Part shown: positions 52,854 to 62,731 of the stretch, in pieces
Layout of the letters: each line of letters starts with the position of its first letter
How positions within the stretch are numbered: the stretch's first letter is position 1
Assembly (NCBI GenBank): GCA_039818985.1
Contig: JBCBSU010000001.1
Coordinates: 1,018,367 to 1,082,366 of the forward strand
Direction of reading: 5' to 3'
DNA length: 64,000 nucleotides
From: Pseudomonadota bacterium
GTDB lineage: Bacteria > Pseudomonadota > Alphaproteobacteria > Sphingomonadales > Sphingomonadaceae
Position numbers and translations under genes: made by a program
The notes under the pieces: generated by a model
The model's input: only the letters and a program-made list of their open reading frames with translations
The model's database searches: none
Told to the model about the DNA's origin: nothing

Positions 52854-54418
52854 GCGCCGTTTCCCCTCCGCATGAAGGCAAGGCGCTGGGCCGGGACACG
52901 GGGGGCCATGCGATCACCCAAAGCGGCTGGTCACCGTCATGGCATATGGCGTTTCGCCAGCTTGGCCTGTTCGCTCTGGTTTTTGTCGCTCTGTTCTGGC
53001 GCGATATTGCCGATATGGCGCTGATCTGGTGGAATATTTCCACCTATAATCATATCCTGCTAATCCCGCCGATCCTTGGCTGGCTTGCATGGCAACGTGC
53101 CGATGCATTGCGTGCCATCACTCCGACCTATGCTCCGCTCGCGCTGCTCTGGGTCGTTCTCGGGGCGCTGGTGTGGATTGCCGGAGAAGCCTCGGGGACG
53201 GCACTATTGCGCCATGGCGCGCTGGTGGTGATGGCGCAGGGAGTCATCGTCGCTTTGCTCGGGCGGCAGGCGGGGACAGTGCTGCTGTTTCCGCTATTTT
53301 ACGGATTTTTCCTTGTGCCAGTGGGTGAAGAGATTGTCCCGCAGTTGCAGACGATTACTGCGGATATCTCGATGGTACTTCTAAGCTGGATCGGGATACC
53401 GGCCTTTCGCGAGGGCGTGTTTATCTCGATCCCCACAGGCTATTTCGAGGTCGCAGAGGCCTGTTCCGGGGTCAAATTCCTGATCGCGATGATTGCCTAT
53501 GGCGTGCTGGTGGCGCATCTGTGCTTCCGCCGGTGGAGCCGTCGCATAGCCTTTCTCGCCGCCTGTGTCATCCTGCCGATCATCGCCAATGGCATTCGTG
53601 CCTGGGGCACCATTGCTATCGCCCATTATCATGGCCTCGATTTCGCTGTCGGTTTCGACCATGTCTTTTACGGCTGGTTCTTCTTCGCGCTGGTGATGAT
53701 CATCATCATGGCAGTTGCCTGGCCGTTTTTCGACCGCGCGCTCGATGCGCCTGTGGCCGTGCCGCAGCGAGAGACGGCAATGGACGCGCCGCATCGCTGG
53801 GGCGCGCCGCTGGTGCTGGCACTGGCAACGCTGATGGTGTTGCCCCTGGGCTGGTCGCTGGCCACCGCCAATGCCCGTGCCGAGATTGCCGAACGCATCA
53901 GCCTGCCGGATATTGCCGGCTGGAGCCAGATGGACTATGCCCCGGCCTATGAATGGTCGCCGCAACAGCAAGGCGCGGCGCACCGACTGCTCGGTCGCTA
54001 TCGCAGCGATGACGGTACCAAGGTTGACCTGTTCTATGCGCTCTATGATCGCCAGTCCGAGGGTGCGGAATTGATCGGCTATGGCCAGGGCGCACATGAT
54101 CCGGCGACAGAATGGGCGTGGACCGCGAGCGACGAGACAGCCACCGGGCTTGTCAGTCAGCGGCTGGTGGCACCTGGACCGGTGGTGCGAGAGGCGGTGA
54201 CGCTTTATGTCTATGGCGACCTTGCCACGCAGAGTGCACGTTCGATCAAGCTGGCGATGCTGCGCGATCGCCTGATCGGGCAGCAGCAGCGGGCAGCGGT
54301 GCTGATCATTGCAGCGGAGGCCGGCGGCGAGGCTGCTGCAAAGATGGCACTGGATCGCTTTATCGCAGATGCCGGATCGCTTGACAGTCTGGCGCTTGCC
54401 ATTGCATCGGGCGCCTGA
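52850..54418 (+). CDS. xrtA: Exosortase A fused to an EpsI-like domain
   Basis: This 522-residue inner-membrane protein has residues about 35-295 as exosortase with about eight membrane helices. The proposed catalytic triad is Cys205 in EACSGVKF, Arg250 in ANGIRAWG and His271 in FDHVFYGW. Exosortase A cuts the C-terminal PEP-CTERM anchor of exported proteins. Residues about 315-522 form an EpsI-like periplasmic domain behind a further helix. Fusion of XrtA and EpsI is a known architecture in this family. It begins by overlapping the glycosyltransferase stop and is 34 bases before the amidotransferase gene. Confidence 0.95.
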   Translation: MSAVSPPHEGKALGRDTGGHAITQSGWSPSWHMAFRQLGLFALVFVALFWRDIADMALIWWNISTYNHILLIPPILGWLAWQRADALRAITPTYAPLALLWVVLGALVWIAGEASGTALLRHGALVVMAQGVIVALLGRQAGTVLLFPLFYGFFLVPVGEEIVPQLQTITADISMVLLSWIGIPAFREGVFISIPTGYFEVAEACSGVKFLIAMIAYGVLVAHLCFRRWSRRIAFLAACVILPIIANGIRAWGTIAIAHYHGLDFAVGFDHVFYGWFFFALVMIIIMAVAWPFFDRALDAPVAVPQRETAMDAPHRWGAPLVLALATLMVLPLGWSLATANARAEIAERISLPDIAGWSQMDYAPAYEWSPQQQGAAHRLLGRYRSDDGTKVDLFYALYDRQSEGAELIGYGQGAHDPATEWAWTASDETATGLVSQRLVAPGPVVREAVTLYVYGDLATQSARSIKLAMLRDRLIGQQQRAAVLIIAAEAGGEAAAKMALDRFIADAGSLDSLALAIASGA

Positions 54419-54452
54419 TCATTTGCGCTTCCTTCAGCCGGAGACCTGACCG

Positions 54453-56348
54453 ATGTGCGGCATAGCCGGCCTGTTCCACCCCGAAACCCCCAAGCCGGTT
54501 GATCCCGAGCGGGTACGGCGCATGAGCGACGCGCTGGCGCATCGCGGGCCGGATGGCAGCGGTATCTGGGTTGACCGTGGCATCGGGCTGGGACACCGAC
54601 GGCTGGCGATTATCGACCTGGAGGGTGGGGCGCAGCCGATGGCGACACCTGAGGGCCGCTATCACATCAGCTTCAATGGTGAGATTTACAATTTCGCGGA
54701 TATCCGCAAGGATCTGGAAGCGGCGGGTGATATCTTTCAAACTGACAGCGATACCGAAGTTATATTGCTGGCATGGCGGCGCTGGGGCAGAGCGGCAATA
54801 GAGCGGCTCAACGGCATGTTCGCCTTCGCCATTTATGACCGCGAAGAGCACAGCCTAACGCTGGTGCGTGACCGGCTTGGCGTCAAACCGCTGCATTATG
54901 TGCGCCTGCCCGATGGCAGTATCGCCTTTGCTTCCGAGCTGAAAGGGCTGTTGGCACATCCCGCGCTGCGCCGCGTGCCCGATGAGCAGGCGATCGAAGC
55001 CTATATGACCTGGGGCTATGTCCCTGATAACCAGTGCATTATAAGCGGGGTGAAGAAGCTGCCCGCCGGGCACAGCATCCGCTTTTCTGCCAGCCAGCCT
55101 GAAGGCGTATTGCACCGCTATTGGGATGTCAGCTTTGCCGAACGCAGCATCGCCAAGCCGCAGGCGCTTGAGGAAGAACTGCTCGACCTTATGCGCGATG
55201 CTGTGCGGTTGCGGATGATCTCCGACGTACCGCTGGGCGCGTTTCTCTCCGGCGGTGTCGATAGCTCCAGCGTAGTAGCGCTGATGGCCGAACGGTCCAA
55301 GGCTGCCGTCACCAGTTGCAGCATCGGTTTCGATGAGGCTTCGCTTGACGAGACCAGCCATGCCCGGGCTGTAGCGCAGCGTTTTGCCACCGACCATCAT
55401 GAGGAAATCGTCACTGCTGGCGATTTCGCACTCATCGACAGGCTTGTGGACCAGTTTGATGAACCCTTTGCGGATGGATCGGCGCTGCCGACGGCACAGG
55501 TCTGCGCACTGGCGCGCAAGCATGTCACCGTGGCACTGTCGGGCGATGGCGCGGATGAGGCGCTGGCCGGTTACCGCCGCCATGTGTTCCACCATAGCGA
55601 GGAACGGGTGCGCAGTCTGTTGCCGCTTGGCCTGCGTCAGAACCTGTTCGGGGCGTTGGGACGGTTTTATCCCAAGGCCGATTGGGCACCGCGGCCACTG
55701 CGTGCGAAAACGACGTTGCTGGCGCTGGCCGCTGACGGCAATGCCGCCTATGCCGACGCATTGTCGGTGACCGGACCGGGGTATCGATCAGGGCTGTATA
55801 GCGCCGATTTTACAAGGGCGCTTTCCGGTTATCGCGCCGAAACGGCGATGGTCGACCTGATGCAACAGGCACCGGCACGTTCCGGTCTCGACCGGGCGCA
55901 ATATGCGGATCTGAAAGTCTGGATGCCCGGCGATATATTGACCAAGGTTGATCGTACCAGCATGGCGGTCAGTCTCGAGGCGCGCGAGCCGCTGCTGGAC
56001 TATCGCCTGATCGAATTTGCCGCGCGGCTGCCGGAGAACTACCGCATCCAGGGCGGGCAGGGCAAATGGCTGCTGAAAAAGACGATGCAGCGCTATCTGC
56101 CCGAGGATATTCTCTATCGTCCGAAAATGGGCTTTGTGACGCCGATCAGCCAATGGTTCCGTGGTCCTCTGGCCGATGCGGCACGGAGCATTGCCGATGG
56201 CGACGGACTGGCGCGGACAGGTTGGTTCAACAGCATGGCGATGACCAATATGGCCGAAGCGCATATTTCGGGCCGCAGCGACTATGGCCGCACTTTATGG
56301 CAATTGGTGATGCTTGATAAGGCGATGAAAAAGCTGTTTGCGCTTTAA
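54453..56348 (+). CDS. XrtA-system asparagine synthase-like amidotransferase
   Basis: This 631-residue protein has an N-terminal class II glutaminase domain with the nucleophile Cys2 in [11 protein letters not shown]. Conserved residues follow in [27 protein letters not shown] and FNGEIYN. The synthetase domain has the PP-loop [14 protein letters not shown]. It matches the amidotransferase common in exosortase A loci and could amidate a sugar acid or polymer residue with glutamine nitrogen. It is the last gene of the export run, and its stop overlaps that of truA from the other strand by four bases. Confidence 0.95.
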   Translation: MCGIAGLFHPETPKPVDPERVRRMSDALAHRGPDGSGIWVDRGIGLGHRRLAIIDLEGGAQPMATPEGRYHISFNGEIYNFADIRKDLEAAGDIFQTDSDTEVILLAWRRWGRAAIERLNGMFAFAIYDREEHSLTLVRDRLGVKPLHYVRLPDGSIAFASELKGLLAHPALRRVPDEQAIEAYMTWGYVPDNQCIISGVKKLPAGHSIRFSASQPEGVLHRYWDVSFAERSIAKPQALEEELLDLMRDAVRLRMISDVPLGAFLSGGVDSSSVVALMAERSKAAVTSCSIGFDEASLDETSHARAVAQRFATDHHEEIVTAGDFALIDRLVDQFDEPFADGSALPTAQVCALARKHVTVALSGDGADEALAGYRRHVFHHSEERVRSLLPLGLRQNLFGALGRFYPKADWAPRPLRAKTTLLALAADGNAAYADALSVTGPGYRSGLYSADFTRALSGYRAETAMVDLMQQAPARSGLDRAQYADLKVWMPGDILTKVDRTSMAVSLEAREPLLDYRLIEFAARLPENYRIQGGQGKWLLKKTMQRYLPEDILYRPKMGFVTPISQWFRGPLADAARSIADGDGLARTGWFNSMAMTNMAEAHISGRSDYGRTLWQLVMLDKAMKKLFAL

Positions 56349-57088
56349 TCGGGATAGACCGCCTCGACAAAATACAGACCATCGGGTGGCGCGTTCAGCC
56401 CCAATGCTTGCCTATCCTTCGCCTCCAGCGCCGCCCGCAAATCATCCGCACTCCATTGCCCGCGCCCGACCAGCGACAGGCAACCAACCATCGACCGCAC
56501 CTGATGGTGCAGGAAGGAGGGTGCGGCAACATGCACCGATATGCGATCACCATTGTGCGCTACATCGATCCGCTCCATCGTCTTGACCGGGCTCCTTGCC
56601 TGACAATGCGATGAACGGAAGGTGGTGAAGTCATGCTTGCCAATCAGGCACTGTGCCGCTTCATGCATCGCATCCGTGTCAAGATCGACCGCGACCCGCC
56701 AAGCCAGCCCCTTTTGCCAGGTCAGTGGCGCGCGGCGGTTGATAATGTCATAGCGATAGCGCCGCCCGATACAGGAAAAGCGGGCGTGCCATTCCTCATC
56801 CACCTCGGAGCACTGGCTCACCGCAATCGGGGCAGGGCGCAGATGGGCATTCACAGCCTCCATCAGCCGGAAAGGGTCAAAATCGCGCCCGACATCGACA
56901 TGCACTCGCATCGCCTCGGCATGGACTCCGGCATCGGTGCGGCCGGCGGCATAAAGCGTGGCAGGCAGGCCAAGCGTGGCTTCGACTGCTTCTTCCACCG
57001 CTTGTTGCACGCTTGGGCCATGCTTTTGCCGTTGCAGCCCCATAAAGGGTCGCCCGTCATATTCCAGCGTCATAGCAAAGCGGGTCAT
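56345..57088 (-). CDS. truA: tRNA pseudouridine synthase A
   Basis: TruA makes pseudouridine at positions 38-40 of tRNA anticodon stems. The 247-residue protein starts [20 protein letters not shown], the catalytic Asp52 is in [14 protein letters not shown], and [11 protein letters not shown] and APPDGLYF are the usual C-terminal segments. The start overlaps the fmt stop codon by four bases, so the two genes are coupled. Confidence 0.96.
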   Translation of the reverse strand: MTRFAMTLEYDGRPFMGLQRQKHGPSVQQAVEEAVEATLGLPATLYAAGRTDAGVHAEAMRVHVDVGRDFDPFRLMEAVNAHLRPAPIAVSQCSEVDEEWHARFSCIGRRYRYDIINRRAPLTWQKGLAWRVAVDLDTDAMHEAAQCLIGKHDFTTFRSSHCQARSPVKTMERIDVAHNGDRISVHVAAPSFLHHQVRSMVGCLSLVGRGQWSADDLRAALEAKDRQALGLNAPPDGLYFVEAVYPD

Positions 57089-57999
57089 GTCAGCTGTGCG
57101 CCCTTGGACAGGCTGTTGCCACGCAGAAAATCGGCGAGCGCCATGGCCGGTTTGCCCGCCTTCTGAATGATGATCGGGCGAATCGCGCTGTTGTCGGCAC
57201 AGGCGATGGTGAGATGCTCGTCGATAATCGTGCTCGGTGCAGCCTCTGTTGCACCGTCCAAAATGTCCGCCTGATGCACGCGATAGCGCTGTCCCTCAAA
57301 CTCAAAAAACGCGCCGGGCCAGGGGGTAAAGGCACGCACCTGCCGCTCGACCTGAAGTGCATTCTGCGAGAAATCCAGACGCCCCTCGGCCTTTTCAATC
57401 TTGTGTGCATAGGTCACGCCATCGTCTGGCTGTACTTCGGGCGGATAGGCCTCCAGATCAGCCAGCACCTCGACCATTAGCTTTGCACCCATGGCGGCAA
57501 TTTCGTCCGTCAGTTCGCCTGCATTTTTGCCAGCAACCGGAGTTTCCGCCTTGGCCAGCATCGGGCCGGTGTCCAGCCCCGCCTCCATTTGCATAATGGT
57601 CACGCCGGTCATGGTATCGCCCGCCAATATCGCCCGCTGCACCGGTGCAGCGCCGCGCCAGCGGGGCAGCAGTGAGCCATGGACATTGAGACAGCCATTT
57701 GTTGGCGCATCAAGGATTGCCTGTGGCAGGATCAGGCCATAGGCGGCGACCACCGCAATGTCCGGCTTGAATGCGGCAAATTCTGCCTTGGCTTCAGGAG
57801 GCTTGAACGATGTGGGCGTTCGCACTTTCAGTCCCAATTCCTCAGCGCGCTGCTGCACCACGCAAGGGCGGGGCCTTTTGCCGCGACCGGCGGGGCGGGC
57901 CGGTTGGCAATAAACCGCAACAATGTCATGCCCTGCCTGATGCAGCGCATCGAGCGTCGGCACCGCAAAATCGGGTGTGCCCATGAAGATGATGCGCAT
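57085..57999 (-). CDS. fmt: Methionyl-tRNA formyltransferase
   Basis: Fmt formylates initiator Met-tRNA with 10-formyl-tetrahydrofolate. The 304-residue protein starts [20 protein letters not shown]. The folate and catalytic site is in [21 protein letters not shown] with [16 protein letters not shown]. The C-terminal anticodon-contact domain follows [14 protein letters not shown]. It is divergent from recR with 65 bases between starts and is coupled to truA. Confidence 0.97.
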   Translation of the reverse strand: MRIIFMGTPDFAVPTLDALHQAGHDIVAVYCQPARPAGRGKRPRPCVVQQRAEELGLKVRTPTSFKPPEAKAEFAAFKPDIAVVAAYGLILPQAILDAPTNGCLNVHGSLLPRWRGAAPVQRAILAGDTMTGVTIMQMEAGLDTGPMLAKAETPVAGKNAGELTDEIAAMGAKLMVEVLADLEAYPPEVQPDDGVTYAHKIEKAEGRLDFSQNALQVERQVRAFTPWPGAFFEFEGQRYRVHQADILDGATEAAPSTIIDEHLTIACADNSAIRPIIIQKAGKPAMALADFLRGNSLSKGAQLT

Positions 58000-58064
58000 G
58001 ATTGTCCCCGCGTCCCGTTGAGATGGCTTGCCTTGCCAATGCCAATCCCCCTAATGGTGCCGCC

Positions 58065-58661
58065 ATGGCATCGCAAGAGATAGAGGAACTGGCCAGCCAG
58101 CTTGCCCGCCTGCCCGGGCTGGGTCCGCGCTCGGCGCGGCGTGCGGTGCTGCATCTGATCAAGAAACGCGAAACCGCGCTGGCGCCGCTGATCGCCTCGA
58201 TGGAAGAAGTGCGCGAAAAGCTCTCCGTCTGCAGCATCTGCAACAATGTCGACACCAGTAATCCCTGCGGCATCTGCACCGATCCGCGCCGCGATCCCAA
58301 AGCGATCTGCGTTGTAGAAGAAGTTGCCGATCTCTGGGCGCTCGACAGGGCGCGGCTGTTTGCCGGGCGCTATCATGTGCTTGGCGGTACATTGTCGGCG
58401 CTCGACGGCGTTGGGCCGGAGGATCTTAGCATCGACAAGCTGGTCAGCCGTATTGCTGATGGCGGCGTGGATGAAGTGGTGCTGGGGCTCAATGCGACGC
58501 TGGAGGGCCAGACTACAGCGCATTATATCGCTGAACGTCTCGAGGGTATGCCGGTGCGGATCACCCAGCTCGCGCATGGCCTGCCTGTGGGTGGCGAGCT
58601 GGATTATCTTGACGAAGGCACGCTGGCCCAGGCACTCAGGGCGCGGCGGCCATTGGGTTAG
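58065..58661 (+). CDS. recR: Recombination mediator RecR
   Basis: RecR works with RecF and RecO to load RecA at gaps. The 198-residue protein has the helix-hairpin-helix [17 protein letters not shown], a zinc-binding Cys4 motif [16 protein letters not shown] and the Toprim domain with [33 protein letters not shown] and VTQLAHG-type end. The ATG at 58065 is chosen because it gives the usual short N-terminus; the frame runs upstream to 58002. It is followed by a palindromic repeat and then def. Confidence 0.96.
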   Translation: MASQEIEELASQLARLPGLGPRSARRAVLHLIKKRETALAPLIASMEEVREKLSVCSICNNVDTSNPCGICTDPRRDPKAICVVEEVADLWALDRARLFAGRYHVLGGTLSALDGVGPEDLSIDKLVSRIADGGVDEVVLGLNATLEGQTTAHYIAERLEGMPVRITQLAHGLPVGGELDYLDEGTLAQALRARRPLG

Positions 58662-58680
58662 AGCGCATTGATCTAGCAAC

Positions 58681-58760
58681 CGTTCGGGCTGAGCTTGTCG
58701 AAGCCTTGCACTTTTCTTTGCAAAAAAGGACGGCCCTTCGACAGGCTCAGGGCGAACGGA
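58681..58760. repeat. Palindromic intergenic repeat of the sphingomonad type
   Basis: The left arm CGTTCGGGCTGAGCTTGTCG and the following AAG is matched by an inverted arm CTTCGACAGGCTCAGGGCGA and the following ACGG, with a spacer of about 30 bases. It fills the gap between recR and def and would form a strong hairpin in readthrough RNA. A diverged copy lies at 15940-16005. Confidence 0.85.
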
Positions 58761-58817
58761 TTAAGTGCAACCGCACTGTCTCTTGAACAATCCCGCCACC
58801 ACAGCTATTTTGCGCCC

Positions 58818-59342
58818 ATGGCTATCAGACCGATTGTAGAAGTGCCCGATCCGCGACTCAAAACCGTATCGAAACCGGTTGAGGTGTTCGATGATGCGTT
58901 GAAAACGCTGGTCGGGGACATGTTCGACACCATGTATGACGCGCCCGGAATCGGCTTGGCGGCGATACAGGTGGGTGTGCCGCTGCGTGTGCTTGTCATC
59001 GATCTGCAGGAACCGGACGAAAATGACGAGCCGGTGAAAGATCCGCGCATCTTTATCAATCCGGAAATTCTCGACCCGTCCGAAAATGTTTCGACCTATC
59101 AGGAAGGCTGCCTTTCGGTCCCTGACCAATATGCCGATGTTGATCGCCCCGCGACCTGCACCGCGCGCTGGCAGGACCTTGACGGCAACACCCATGAAGA
59201 ACGCTTTGCGGGTCTGCTTGCCACCTGTTTGCAGCATGAGATGGACCATCTCGAGGGCATTCTTTTCATCGACCATCTCTCACGCCTCAAGCGGCAAATG
59301 GTGCTGAAACGGCTCAACAAGGCGCGCAAGGCTGTGGCCTGA
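58818..59342 (+). CDS. def: Peptide deformylase
   Basis: Def removes the formyl group from new proteins, using a metal ion. The 174-residue protein has the three motifs GIGLAAIQVG (residues 45-54), EGCLS with Cys98 and HEMDH with His140, Glu141 and His144. These three residues and the fold are complete. The frame continues upstream to 58695 through the palindromic repeat, but homology starts at ATG 58818 (MAIRPIVEVPDPRLK). Placement beside recR and opposite fmt is common in alphaproteobacteria. Confidence 0.97.
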   Translation: MAIRPIVEVPDPRLKTVSKPVEVFDDALKTLVGDMFDTMYDAPGIGLAAIQVGVPLRVLVIDLQEPDENDEPVKDPRIFINPEILDPSENVSTYQEGCLSVPDQYADVDRPATCTARWQDLDGNTHEERFAGLLATCLQHEMDHLEGILFIDHLSRLKRQMVLKRLNKARKAVA

Positions 59343-59477
59343 CCCGCCATAATTCATAACCAGACCTATGGATCGATTTTCTATCGCGCGCTTCACCGAA
59401 GATGGTTGAGCGCGCCTCTGGTCTCGATTATACCCTTGGCGAAGCCGGCATGCGGCATGGCAAGGAGTTGACGGGGT

Positions 59478-60770
59478 ATGCATTCTTTTTCCCGGCGTCG
59501 ACTTCTTATTGACGGTGCAGGCGGATTGGCTGCTGCCGCTGCTATTAGTCCGCTATGGGCGCACTCTTCCCCGACCCGACTGCAGAAGGCAGACCCACTG
59601 CGGATTGGCGAACCTAGACTGGAACTGGAAAGGCGTCTCGGCGAAATTGCAGCACAGTATCGCTCGCCCGGACTGGCAGCCGGGCTGATCGAAAAAGGTC
59701 GCTTTACCTGGGCTGCGGGCATTGGCTTTGCGGATGTTGATGCCAAAACACCGATGTCTCCTTCGACACTGATCAATTTCGGTTCGGTGACCAAAACGGT
59801 AACAGCGACCGCCATATTGTAACTGGTGGAATCGGATAAAATCAATCTGGATTCCGATGTCAGCGATTATGTCGGCTTTTCAGTACGCAATCCCCGCTTC
59901 CCGGATACCGTGATTACCTTGCGCCAGCTACTGGCCCATCGTTCATCAATTGCGGATGGCGATGCATATGGTGATAGCTATCACTGTGGCGATCCTGCAC
60001 AATCGCTGCGTGACTTTTTATCAGATTATCTGCGAGATGCGGCTAAAGAGGAGCACTTCCATATATGGGAGCCAGGCACTAATCCGCCTGCAGGAGGGCC
60101 TCGCGCATACAGCAATGTCGCCTATGGATTAATTGGTTTGGCCATCGAGGCAGTTTCCGGCCTTAGCTATGAAGAGTATTACAAGACCCGCATATTTGTG
60201 CCGCTGGGTATGGCGGATACGGGCTTTACTCTGTCCAATATTGCGTTGGAGAAGCACGCTGTTCCTTATACCGTATTGCCAGAGGATTTTGATCCGCAAA
60301 GGATACGCGGCAAATTTCTTGAACTGAGCCGCTATACGCCAGAGCAGAGACAAGTGGTCCCGGGTCAGCCCTGGCCATTTTGCCTGTACAGCTTTGCTAC
60401 GCCACCCGATGGCCTGATGCGCACCAGCATAGCTGATTTCGCCCGTTTTCTGACGATGTGGAGCGCAATGGGCACCAAGACGGAGGGAAGCATAAGTCTG
60501 TTGCGGCGCGAAACTATGGCAATGGCACTGTCTGATGAACATTTCGGGCGCAAGCTGGCATGGAGTGAGCGCACAGCTTCTGTTGGCTCCGGACGCGGTC
60601 TTCCAGGCGGCGCAATTATCTATCATAATGGCGGTGATCCCGGCATCGGAACAATGGCTGGATTTCGCCCGGAAACAGGGGATGGTTTTCTCTTTGCATT
60701 TAATCGTGGGTATGATGATGATTTCGCCGATCCGCTAACGGAAGTGCTGCTACAGGCATTGTCTGATTAG
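59478..60770 (+). pseudogene. Beta-lactamase-family serine hydrolase broken by an in-frame stop
   Basis: A single reading frame of 431 codons is interrupted only by TAA at 59820-59822 (codon 115). Reading through it gives a complete class C beta-lactamase-like serine hydrolase. A Tat-type signal (SRRRLLIDGAGGLAAAAA), the SxxK motif in FGSVTKTVTA (residues 105-108), YSN in PRAYSNVAYGLIG and HNGGDPGIGT near the end are all present. Codons around the stop read Ala-Ile-Leu-stop-Leu-Val-Glu, and homologues usually have Gln there, so CAA to TAA is the simplest cause. The downstream part could in principle start at GTG 59826 but would lack the catalytic Ser. Confidence 0.8.
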
Positions 60771-60860
60771 ATGATATGTTTTGACTGAATCTTGTCAGAA
60801 GTGGAATTAGCGCCTAATGTTCCTGCTATGTTTCACATGGCGGCAAAGGTATAGTTTTTT

Positions 60861-62270
60861 GTGATCGAACAGTTACTTCCGGTCATTATCGGCATTGTTG
60901 CGCTGATTATCGGTCTCGTTCTGGGTTGGGTTCTCGGTGGACGTCCAGCATTAGCGGCGCGTACCTCCAGGGATGAAGCTGAGGCGGAGCTGAAGGCGCT
61001 CAACGAGAAATTCCAGAGCGCCATCAGCGACCTCGCCACTGAATCGGAAAAGGCCCGACAGGCAGATGAGCTGGCCCGGCAAAATGAGACATTGCGCTCC
61101 GAACGTGAGGCCATGGCCACCGAAAATGCCCGGCTCAAGGCCGATGCCGCCAATCATGACAAGCAGATAAATCAGCTGTCCGCTCAGCGCGAGGAATTGG
61201 TCCGCCAATTCGGGGAAGTCGGCAACAAATTGCTTGGCGAGGCGCAGAAGCAGTTTCTCGAACGCGCCGACCAACGCTTTTCCCAATCGGAAGAGAAGAA
61301 CGAGGCACGGATAAAGGCACTGCTCAACCCGGTTGGCGAGAAGCTGCAATCCTATGAGCAACAAATTGAACGCATCGAGAAGCAGCGCAGCGAGGCCTAT
61401 GGCGATCTCAAGGGCCTGATGGACCAGATGCGTTCCGGGCAGCAGCAGGTGCGTGACGAGACGGCAAAGCTGGTCAATTCGCTACGCAACGCGCCCAAGG
61501 CCCGGGGTCGCTGGGGCGAGCAGCAATTGCGCAATGTGCTCGAAGCCTGTGGCCTCGCTGAACATACCGATTTCGTCATGGAGCAGAGCGTCACCACCGA
61601 AGATGGCACGCGGATGCGCCCCGACGCGGTGGTACGGGTGCCCGGCGGTCGCTCGCTTGTGATCGACGCGAAGGTTTCGCTCAATGCCTATCAGGATGCG
61701 TTCGAGGCCGATGGCGATGAGGCGCGGGCGCTGGCGCTGGCTGCACATGGTCAGTCTATGCGCACGCATATCGATGGCCTGTCGCGCAAGGCCTATTGGG
61801 ATCAGTTCGAGGACGCGCCCGATTATGTCATCATGTTCGTACCCGGCGAGCATTTCCTCTCTGCCGCTTTGGAGCATGATCCCGGTCTTTGGGATTTCGC
61901 TTTTGAGAAGAAGGTGTTGCTCGCGACGCCGACCAATCTGGTGGCAATCGCCCGCACCGTGGCCAGCGTCTGGCGGCAAGAAGGTCTGGCGGCAGAAGCC
62001 AAGCAGATCGGTGCTTTGGGTAAGGAAATGTATGACCGGCTGGCCATCTCCGCCGAGCATCTCAAACGTGTCGGCGCCGGGCTCAACAGCGCGGTAGGCA
62101 ATTACAACAAATTTGTCGGCAGCTTCGAGCGCAATGTGCTGTCGACCGGCCGCCGCTTTGCCGAGCTTAATATCGAGACCGGCAAGCGCGATCTGGAAGA
62201 ATTGCCAGAAATCGAGGCCCTGCCGCGCTATGGTGAAGCGGAGTCGGAGGCGGACGGGAACAGCGACTGA
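60861..62270 (+). CDS. rmuC: DNA recombination protein RmuC
   Basis: This 469-residue protein is thought to limit DNA rearrangements at inverted repeats. An N-terminal membrane anchor (VIIGIVALIIGLVLGWVLGG) is followed by a coiled coil over residues about 35-210. The conserved RmuC domain includes KARGRWGEQQLRNVLEACGL, RPDAVVRVPGGRSLVIDAKVSLNAY and YVIMFVPGEHFL with LATPTNLVAIARTVA, all typical of the PD-(D/E)XK-like core. The start is GTG at 60861. It converges with the META-domain gene after 11 bases. Confidence 0.93.
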   Translation: MIEQLLPVIIGIVALIIGLVLGWVLGGRPALAARTSRDEAEAELKALNEKFQSAISDLATESEKARQADELARQNETLRSEREAMATENARLKADAANHDKQINQLSAQREELVRQFGEVGNKLLGEAQKQFLERADQRFSQSEEKNEARIKALLNPVGEKLQSYEQQIERIEKQRSEAYGDLKGLMDQMRSGQQQVRDETAKLVNSLRNAPKARGRWGEQQLRNVLEACGLAEHTDFVMEQSVTTEDGTRMRPDAVVRVPGGRSLVIDAKVSLNAYQDAFEADGDEARALALAAHGQSMRTHIDGLSRKAYWDQFEDAPDYVIMFVPGEHFLSAALEHDPGLWDFAFEKKVLLATPTNLVAIARTVASVWRQEGLAAEAKQIGALGKEMYDRLAISAEHLKRVGAGLNSAVGNYNKFVGSFERNVLSTGRRFAELNIETGKRDLEELPEIEALPRYGEAESEADGNSD

Positions 62271-62281
62271 CGCGTTACGTG

Positions 62282-62725
62282 CTATAGTGTCCCGGCTGGT
62301 TGCGGTTCCAGCACGGCCTGATGGCTGCGGCCATTCATCATCAGCCGGCCTTGTTCGTCCACCCGTAGGGTCACCGTATCGGACAACAGCGCCAGCAGCG
62401 CCTGCTCCTGTTCGCCCACAGCTCCAAAGCATGCCATCATGGTAGAGGCGATTGGTTGCGTTGTGGTCAGCTTGTCAGCCACAACCTTATAGGCGCCGGA
62501 AAATCGATTACAGCCTGCCGAACCGGACAGACTCGCGCCGTCAAAACGCATTTCCGCAGGTCGCTCACTTGCTATGGGCGCGCCATCGATGCTGACAATG
62601 CGCCAGGTGCTGTCATTTAGAAGCTCCTGCGGCGGCGGCGTTGAGGCAAGCTCTCCGGATGGCGGGCATGCCGTCAGTGTCAGAAACAGCAGCGGCGCGG
62701 CAAAGGGGAAAATAGATAGGCGCAT
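62282..62725 (-). CDS. META-domain lipoprotein
   Basis: This 147-residue protein has a lipoprotein signal (LLFLTLTAC) and a single META domain. The latter shows STWRIVSIDGAPIA, MRFDGASLSGSAGCNRFSGAY, TMMACFGAVGEQEQALLALL and a final strand LRVDEQGRLMM. Similar proteins (HslJ type) are linked to envelope stress, but this role is not proven here. AAAGGAG precedes the ATG at a good distance. It lies six bases after the rRNA methyltransferase gene. Confidence 0.9.
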   Translation of the reverse strand: MRLSIFPFAAPLLFLTLTACPPSGELASTPPPQELLNDSTWRIVSIDGAPIASERPAEMRFDGASLSGSAGCNRFSGAYKVVADKLTTTQPIASTMMACFGAVGEQEQALLALLSDTVTLRVDEQGRLMMNGRSHQAVLEPQPAGTL

Positions 62726-62731
62726 AGGCGA

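Noticed and set aside
58695-58817. N-terminal extension of peptide deformylase
   Set aside because: It is a translation of the palindromic repeat and upstream gap, and the enzyme family begins at the ATG at 58818.
59826-60770. Separate functional gene starting at GTG after the stop codon
   Set aside because: It lacks the SxxK catalytic motif and signal peptide and is in frame with the upstream half, so a broken single gene explains it better.
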